Shown in pieces: positions 60,340 to 64,000 of a stretch of 64,000 nucleotides of DNA. The position numbers and the translations under genes were made by a program. Positions within the stretch are counted from its first letter, which is position 1, and each line of letters opens with the position of its first letter. Origin of the DNA: Oscillospiraceae bacterium (lineage in GTDB: Bacteria > Bacillota > Clostridia > Oscillospirales > Oscillospiraceae); contig JAFPWF010000010.1 of assembly GCA_017395085.1 (NCBI GenBank), positions 102,705-166,704 of the forward strand. Direction: 5' to 3'. The notes beneath the pieces are model-generated. The model did not search any database. It was not told the origin of the DNA and was given only the letters and a program-made list of their open reading frames with translations.

Positions 60340-61158
60340 TTACTCCTGCATGTTTTTGTATAGTCTGACTGCAACGAAAACGATGATCGCAGTCCACAAA
60401 GCTGCCCAGATCTCGACCGACCATAACGGCACCACACCTCTCTGATACAGGGCAGGGAAAGTATCCATCAACATGTGCAGAAAAATGGCCAGCGGCAGGA
60501 ATCCCTTTTTTGCGTTCTTCACGCCGTAAAATACAATGACCGTCAACCCGATATGCAGGAGCATCGCAAACAACCGCTCGAGGACATTCATTGCCATCAT
60601 TCCGTAATCGAACGAGGCAACTGCCTGAACGGTCGGAAGCGCAGCGGCGGCTGTATCCTCCGTGATCTTCAGTGCGTTCAATGCTTCGCTGGCCGATCCA
60701 TTGGAGAACATGACCGCAACTACAAGATACGTAATCATGGCAGGCAGAATGACGGCCAGAATCTCGATCCCGCCGTGGCCGATGCCGTATAGAACCGCGT
60801 TTTCATGGATGCGATGCTTTTTCATCACGTATTTCAGAACGATATGCCGTCCGCATTCTTCAAAGACGCCTGCCATAATGGTTCCGTAAAGCACATAGGC
60901 CGCCGTGCTCCCGTTAATAAACCTGGAAACCGGGTTGTCCGCGATAATACAGAGATAATGCACACCAAGCTCCAATACGCGGGCAGAAACGATGAACCCA
61001 AGAGCACCTGCAATCAGATAGCTGATATTTGTCTGCTGTTTATGTCTCCTGCGCCAACAGATAAAGAAAACGACGGGAATCGCAATCATCAGAATGACCG
61101 TAATGACCAGAGAAGGGATGCTGCTTCTGCCAATGACGATGCTCTCAATTTCCGTCAT
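60340..61158 (-). CDS. YhfC-family intramembrane metalloprotease-like protein
   Basis: A 272-residue polytopic membrane protein with about seven helices. The conserved pieces GVFEECGRHIVLKYVMKKH and YGIGHGGIEILAVILPA match the YhfC/CPBP-like group (Glu-Glu and His residues are potential metal ligands). It overlaps the MerR gene by four bases and is therefore probably its regulated partner. Substrate unknown. Confidence 0.8.
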   Translation of the reverse strand: MTEIESIVIGRSSIPSLVITVILMIAIPVVFFICWRRRHKQQTNISYLIAGALGFIVSARVLELGVHYLCIIADNPVSRFINGSTAAYVLYGTIMAGVFEECGRHIVLKYVMKKHRIHENAVLYGIGHGGIEILAVILPAMITYLVVAVMFSNGSASEALNALKITEDTAAAALPTVQAVASFDYGMMAMNVLERLFAMLLHIGLTVIVFYGVKNAKKGFLPLAIFLHMLMDTFPALYQRGVVPLWSVEIWAALWTAIIVFVAVRLYKNMQE

Positions 61159-61880
61159 TTCTCATCACCTCCCCAGACTTCCACGCAAAAGCCCTTGTGG
61201 CCGCATACGGTGCAGGTCAGCTTTCGGGTAGTCGGTGTGTGATTTGCCCAAAAAGCTTCCTTTAGTGTCGGTTTGAATACCTCGTGGCATTCCGGGCAGA
61301 TGTATTTCACATGTCTTAAGTAATACCTGCTGACAAGTATTCCCCAGGGAACAGCCACCAGCACCCAAAGTACAAACGGCCACCAGATGCCTCTGGCGAT
61401 CCAGAAAATGATGGAAACCCATTGTAGTGCCGCGACCGGGATTCCGGTCAGGATCATCATCCAGCGCATTTTCTTCAGTTTCTTCTTGCCTTCCATGATA
61501 ACGGCTATGTCACCGATGGATTCGAGGGAGAAAGACTCCTGGCTTTTCAATCCGTTTTTTAGTTCATGCAGTTTTTCCAGCTTTCCCTGTTTATCGGAGA
61601 TCTCATCTGAAAGAACCTTCTCCTGCTGTTCGATCAGCAAGGAGATTACTTTCTCAGGGTGTTCTTCCTTCAGGATTTGTGAAATAGCATCAATGGGAAG
61701 ATCCAGCTCCCTCAGAAAGCAGATGACCTTCATGCGCTTCAGATCGTCATCTGAATAGAGCCGTCTCCCGCCTTCAGATAGTTCACTGGGAATCAGGATA
61801 CCTCTGGTATCATAATACTGAACAGTCCGGACTGTAACGCCGCAGAGCTTCGCAAGCTCTCCCGTCGTGTATTTTGACAT
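61155..61880 (-). CDS. MerR-family regulator with C-terminal membrane and zinc-like part
   Basis: A 241-residue protein. The N terminus is a MerR HTH (YTTGELAKLCGVTVRTVQYYDTRGILIPSELSEGGRRLYSDDDLKRMKVICFLRELDLPIDAI), followed by a dimerisation coiled coil. The middle has hydrophobic helices (WMMILTGIPVAALQWVSIIFWIARG, WPFVLWVLVAVPWGILV). The end has CPECHEVFKPTLKE ... LTCTVCGHKGFCVEVWG, a zinc-ribbon-like Cys set. The start follows GAGGTGA. A membrane-anchored MerR that senses an envelope signal is plausible; it is coupled to the YhfC gene. Confidence 0.83.
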   Translation of the reverse strand: MSKYTTGELAKLCGVTVRTVQYYDTRGILIPSELSEGGRRLYSDDDLKRMKVICFLRELDLPIDAISQILKEEHPEKVISLLIEQQEKVLSDEISDKQGKLEKLHELKNGLKSQESFSLESIGDIAVIMEGKKKLKKMRWMMILTGIPVAALQWVSIIFWIARGIWWPFVLWVLVAVPWGILVSRYYLRHVKYICPECHEVFKPTLKEAFWANHTPTTRKLTCTVCGHKGFCVEVWGGDEK

Positions 61881-61966
61881 AGCGTTCACCTCCTTTCCCG
61901 TCAAGAATAGCTCATGACGCAGCGTCACAAGCAACCCCTGACACAGGGGGATTTTTTAAAAAATGG

Positions 61967-63502
61967 TTACTCAGATAGTTTCAATCCACTTGCAGTCATC
62001 GTATAGATTTTATTGCAGACCTCAGAAATATATTTTCGGTCATGGGAAACACTGATGATGGTTCCCGGAAACTGTCTCAGGATTCCTCGTACTTCCGGTC
62101 CTGACAAAGGCGAAAAATTCCTTGTAGGCTCATCCAGAATCAGAACATTTGCCTCCGTCAGGCTCATTTTCAAAAGAAATAGTTTTGCCTTCTGACCGCC
62201 GGACAGCTCCCTGACCGGATGAAACATTTCATCAGAAGTATACTTCATGGATCCCAGAAAAGTTCGGACCATGGTTACTTCATCCTTGATCCCGGAAGGG
62301 GCCAGATACTCTACCGGTGTCAGATCAAAGGGTAACTCTTCTTCGTAATTCTGCGGCATATAACAGGCAGCGAGATCTGCCCTGATGCAGAGTTCTTCGG
62401 CAATCTTCCGGATCAAAGTCGTTTTTCCGACACCGTTCGCACCTATGATGCAGACTTTTTCCGGTCCTTTGATCTGCAGACTGATGTTTTTCGCAAGAAT
62501 GTTCCCGTTTGGTGACTGAAGATACGGAAGCGACAGATCCAGAACCGTTTTCCCGGCAGGCATGGGCTTCTGTTTCTCAAAGCGGATGGTGATGGCAGAC
62601 TCTGTTTCCGGAATCTCTGTCATTTCATCATGTTCCCGCTCATAACGCCGTTCCATGGATTTTACAGCCTTCATCTTTTTCTTGAGGAGGCGTCCTCCAT
62701 GGGGATCCTGTCTGGAAATGGTCCGCTGATCATGTTCCACAGACTGCTCGATGCGACGGAATCGTTCCATTGCCTTTTTTTCTTCACGGCGTTCACTATA
62801 TGCCATCTGCTCCTGTTTTGAAAAACTCTTTTCCCGTTCCTCCATAAACGTTCTGAAGGGCATATTGGCAACGGTTAACCTCGGAACTGATTTCCGCCGC
62901 AGCTGTTCTATCAGAATGACGCGGTTTGCTGTCCTTTCGATGAGGGTTTCGTCATGTGAAATAAAAAGCACGCCGCCGGAGAACTTATTGATCAGTTTTT
63001 CAAGCCACTCCAGTGTCTCGATATCGATATCATTTGATGGTTCGTCCAAAAGCAGAATATCCGGGGCCGCCAGAAGGAGTCCTGCCATCTGGAGTTTCAC
63101 GCGCTCCCCTCCAGAGAGACTACTCATGGTCTGGGAAGAATAAAACAGCTCATCCCGAAATCCCAGCTCTGAAGATATCCGGTATAAATCCGCTGGATTT
63201 GCGGATTGAAAAGCCTGCAGCTCAGCAAAATACTGATACACCGTTTTGTTCTTATCTTCCTCAGAAAGCTCCTGGGGCAGGTACCCAAGAAGCTCTCCCT
63301 GTGTGGCCCTTATCCCTTCCGCATCTGCGTAATCTTCAATAAGGCCCGGATCATAGATCCATTTCAACAAAGTCGATTTCCCGTTTCCCTCTTCGCCGAC
63401 AAGTACGGCCTTGTCTCCTGGGTTCAGGACGATACTAAAATCCCTGATGATTGTTCTCAGGTCTTTTCTGTGCGTTATCGTAAGTGCATTGATTTGTAAC
63501 AA
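61967..63502 (-). CDS. ABC-F ribosome-protection-type ATPase
   Basis: A soluble protein of about 511 residues with two ABC domains. First: VGEEGNGKSTLLKW (Walker A), LSGGERVKLQMAGLLLAAPDILLLDEPSNDID. Second: IIGANGVGKTTLIRKI, LSGGQKAKLFLLKMSLTEANVLILDEPTRNFSPLSG, SVSHDRKYIS. There is no membrane domain; the linker is long and charged. ABC-F proteins of this sort remove ribosome-targeting antibiotics (lincosamide/streptogramin/pleuromutilin-type), but the class cannot be fixed. The start is TTG, just after a terminator hairpin, with a leader peptide upstream; see those entries. Confidence 0.88.
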   Translation of the reverse strand: MLQINALTITHRKDLRTIIRDFSIVLNPGDKAVLVGEEGNGKSTLLKWIYDPGLIEDYADAEGIRATQGELLGYLPQELSEEDKNKTVYQYFAELQAFQSANPADLYRISSELGFRDELFYSSQTMSSLSGGERVKLQMAGLLLAAPDILLLDEPSNDIDIETLEWLEKLINKFSGGVLFISHDETLIERTANRVILIEQLRRKSVPRLTVANMPFRTFMEEREKSFSKQEQMAYSERREEKKAMERFRRIEQSVEHDQRTISRQDPHGGRLLKKKMKAVKSMERRYEREHDEMTEIPETESAITIRFEKQKPMPAGKTVLDLSLPYLQSPNGNILAKNISLQIKGPEKVCIIGANGVGKTTLIRKIAEELCIRADLAACYMPQNYEEELPFDLTPVEYLAPSGIKDEVTMVRTFLGSMKYTSDEMFHPVRELSGGQKAKLFLLKMSLTEANVLILDEPTRNFSPLSGPEVRGILRQFPGTIISVSHDRKYISEVCNKIYTMTASGLKLSE

Positions 63503-63555
63503 AAAAACACCTCTCTCTGACACGCATAGACTGATAAGAGTCTGCCAGAGCGAGG
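63501..63555 (-). promoter_or_regulatory. Attenuator hairpin just before the ABC-F start
   Basis: On the minus strand CCTCGCTCTG pairs with CAGAGAGAGG (one mismatch) with an inner AGACT/AGTCT stem, followed immediately by TGTTTTTTT. That T-run abuts the TTG start, and the ribosome site GAGAGAGG is inside the stem, so both termination and start-site masking are possible. Confidence 0.7.
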
Positions 63556-63562
63556 CGATTTC

Positions 63563-63622
63563 TTAGTTCACATAGAATTGGTCGAAAGAACATGGTGGCC
63601 CGCGGTAAGAACACAGTGCCAT
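63563..63622 (-). CDS. 19-residue leader peptide of the ABC-F gene
   Basis: A short frame on the minus strand with AAGAAAGG before its ATG encodes MALCSYRGPPCSFDQFYVN and ends with TAA eight bases before the attenuator hairpin. Ribosome-stalling leader peptides upstream of ABC-F genes are well known; a drug-stalled ribosome here would disrupt the terminator and let the gene be read. Confidence 0.65.
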   Translation of the reverse strand: MALCSYRGPPCSFDQFYVN

Positions 63623-63800
63623 CAGGACCTTTCTTAAGATCCGCTCAAAATAACAGACAATCTTCATTCAGTCTACGCAAACTGTTTATGGGCATAATAC
63701 ACCCATGGTACCTCCGTTTACATATCCCGAAATTGATTATCTGTTAATCATTGCTTCACCGCCACATGAGCATCATGTGCCTTTCAAGAAAATCACAGGC

Positions 63801-63829
63801 ATCATAGCATATTATCCCCTCTTTTTCAA
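63801..63829 (-). promoter_or_regulatory. Promoter of the ABC-F leader
   Basis: On the minus strand TTGAAA, exactly 17 bp, TATGAT. It implies a transcript leader of about 290 nt holding the leader peptide and attenuator. No other gene is evident from 63623 to 63918. Confidence 0.65.
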
Positions 63830-63918
63830 TCCTGTTTTTCAAAACTGCGTTCCATCGCGTGTAGGATTACAATACATATGTTACATCACAACTGAATAAA
63901 GAAAACGGAAGAGCCAAC

Positions 63919-63994
63919 CTTGTGTTATAGTTAGTTCACCACAAACAAAACAAAAACATAAGGAGGTCTTCCGTTGTGGCTACTATAACACAAG
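63919..63994. repeat. 13-bp inverted repeat spanning the transposase start
   Basis: CTTGTGTTATAGT (63919-63931) and ACTATAACACAAG (63982-63994) are perfect reverse complements, 50 bases apart. The second lies within the first codons of the transposase-like gene. It may limit external transcription into the transposase or be part of the IS end. Confidence 0.55.
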
Positions 63995-64000
63995 ACATGC
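63976..64000 (+). CDS. Start of a transposase gene (cut by window edge)
   Basis: GTG behind AGGAGG begins MATITQDM, which resembles the opening of DDE transposases of a widespread clostridial IS group. Only eight codons are visible, so the call is tentative. Confidence 0.4.

Noticed and set aside
63705-63899. Plus-strand 64-codon frame before the IS
   Set aside because: It is antisense to a good minus-strand promoter and leader, lacks a ribosome site and shows no domain.

Overview
The window looks like chromosome of a moderately GC-rich anaerobic Firmicute, most likely a gut Clostridia/Oscillospiraceae-type bacterium. Signs are clostridial-style AGGAGG ribosome sites, frequent TTG/GTG starts, Pta, LepA, an EFR1-type ferredoxin, a selenium/molybdenum-hydroxylase-type accessory cluster and a clostridial large-serine-recombinase element. 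This is inferred from gene content; no rRNA is present to fix taxonomy.

Layout. (1) 1-5.6 kb, an RNA-repair island: tail of a WYL regulator, a terminator, a structured RNA with a tRNA-like module (Y RNA-like), a Ro60/TROVE-like protein, the RNA ligase RtcB, a tRNA-Arg, a transcribed-looking gap ending in a terminator, a small HTH protein, and twelve packed tRNAs, several with irregular features. A 28-bp direct repeat (26/28 identical) flanks the Y RNA-Ro-RtcB segment. (2) 5.7-15 kb, metabolism: GH65 phosphorylase, NnrD, ArsC/Spx-like protein, TrmL, a SIMPL protein, and an aminotransferase-V / LysR / dicarboxylate-amino acid symporter locus. (3) 15.3-18.4 kb: an S24-peptidase repressor, a membrane-anchored TIR protein with a Pro-Thr tail, and an EamA transporter. 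(4) 18.5-35.4 kb, molybdenum island: MoeA-like protein with a Cys-rich tail, ModABC, a molbindin, XdhC-type maturation factor, histidine-phosphatase/HD fusion, MobA-like/ModE-like fusion, a Mo-containing aldehyde oxidoreductase (Mop-like) and the accessory set known from Desulfovibrio DVU_1551-1559, followed by NifX-like and Mrp-like proteins. (5) 35.5-48.6 kb, mostly housekeeping and envelope: TadA, Pta, LepA, a membrane-protein operon ending in an Lgt-like protein, a VanY-like peptidase, exopolysaccharide genes and Glf, an orphan Cas4-like nuclease, and an EFR1 ferredoxin. (6) 48.7-51.7 kb: HxlR regulator divergent from a SirTM-type sirtuin and DUF1848 gene, facing a truncated macrodomain gene. 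(7) 51.7 kb to the end, an integrative mobilizable element inserted in the macrodomain gene: serine recombinase, MobV relaxase with a palindrome-rich candidate oriT, primase/helicase, DUF4143 ATPase with an operator array, XRE repressor, sigma factor, and cargo (MerR/YhfC and an ABC-F protein under a leader-peptide attenuator). A transposase starts at the right edge, so the element runs beyond the window.

Most notable are the Ro-like/Y RNA/RtcB module beside an atypical tRNA array, the ABC-F attenuator with a 19-codon leader peptide, the membrane TIR protein, and the mobile-element disruption of a macrodomain gene next to its sirtuin partner. All functional statements rest on reading motifs by eye; no database search was run.
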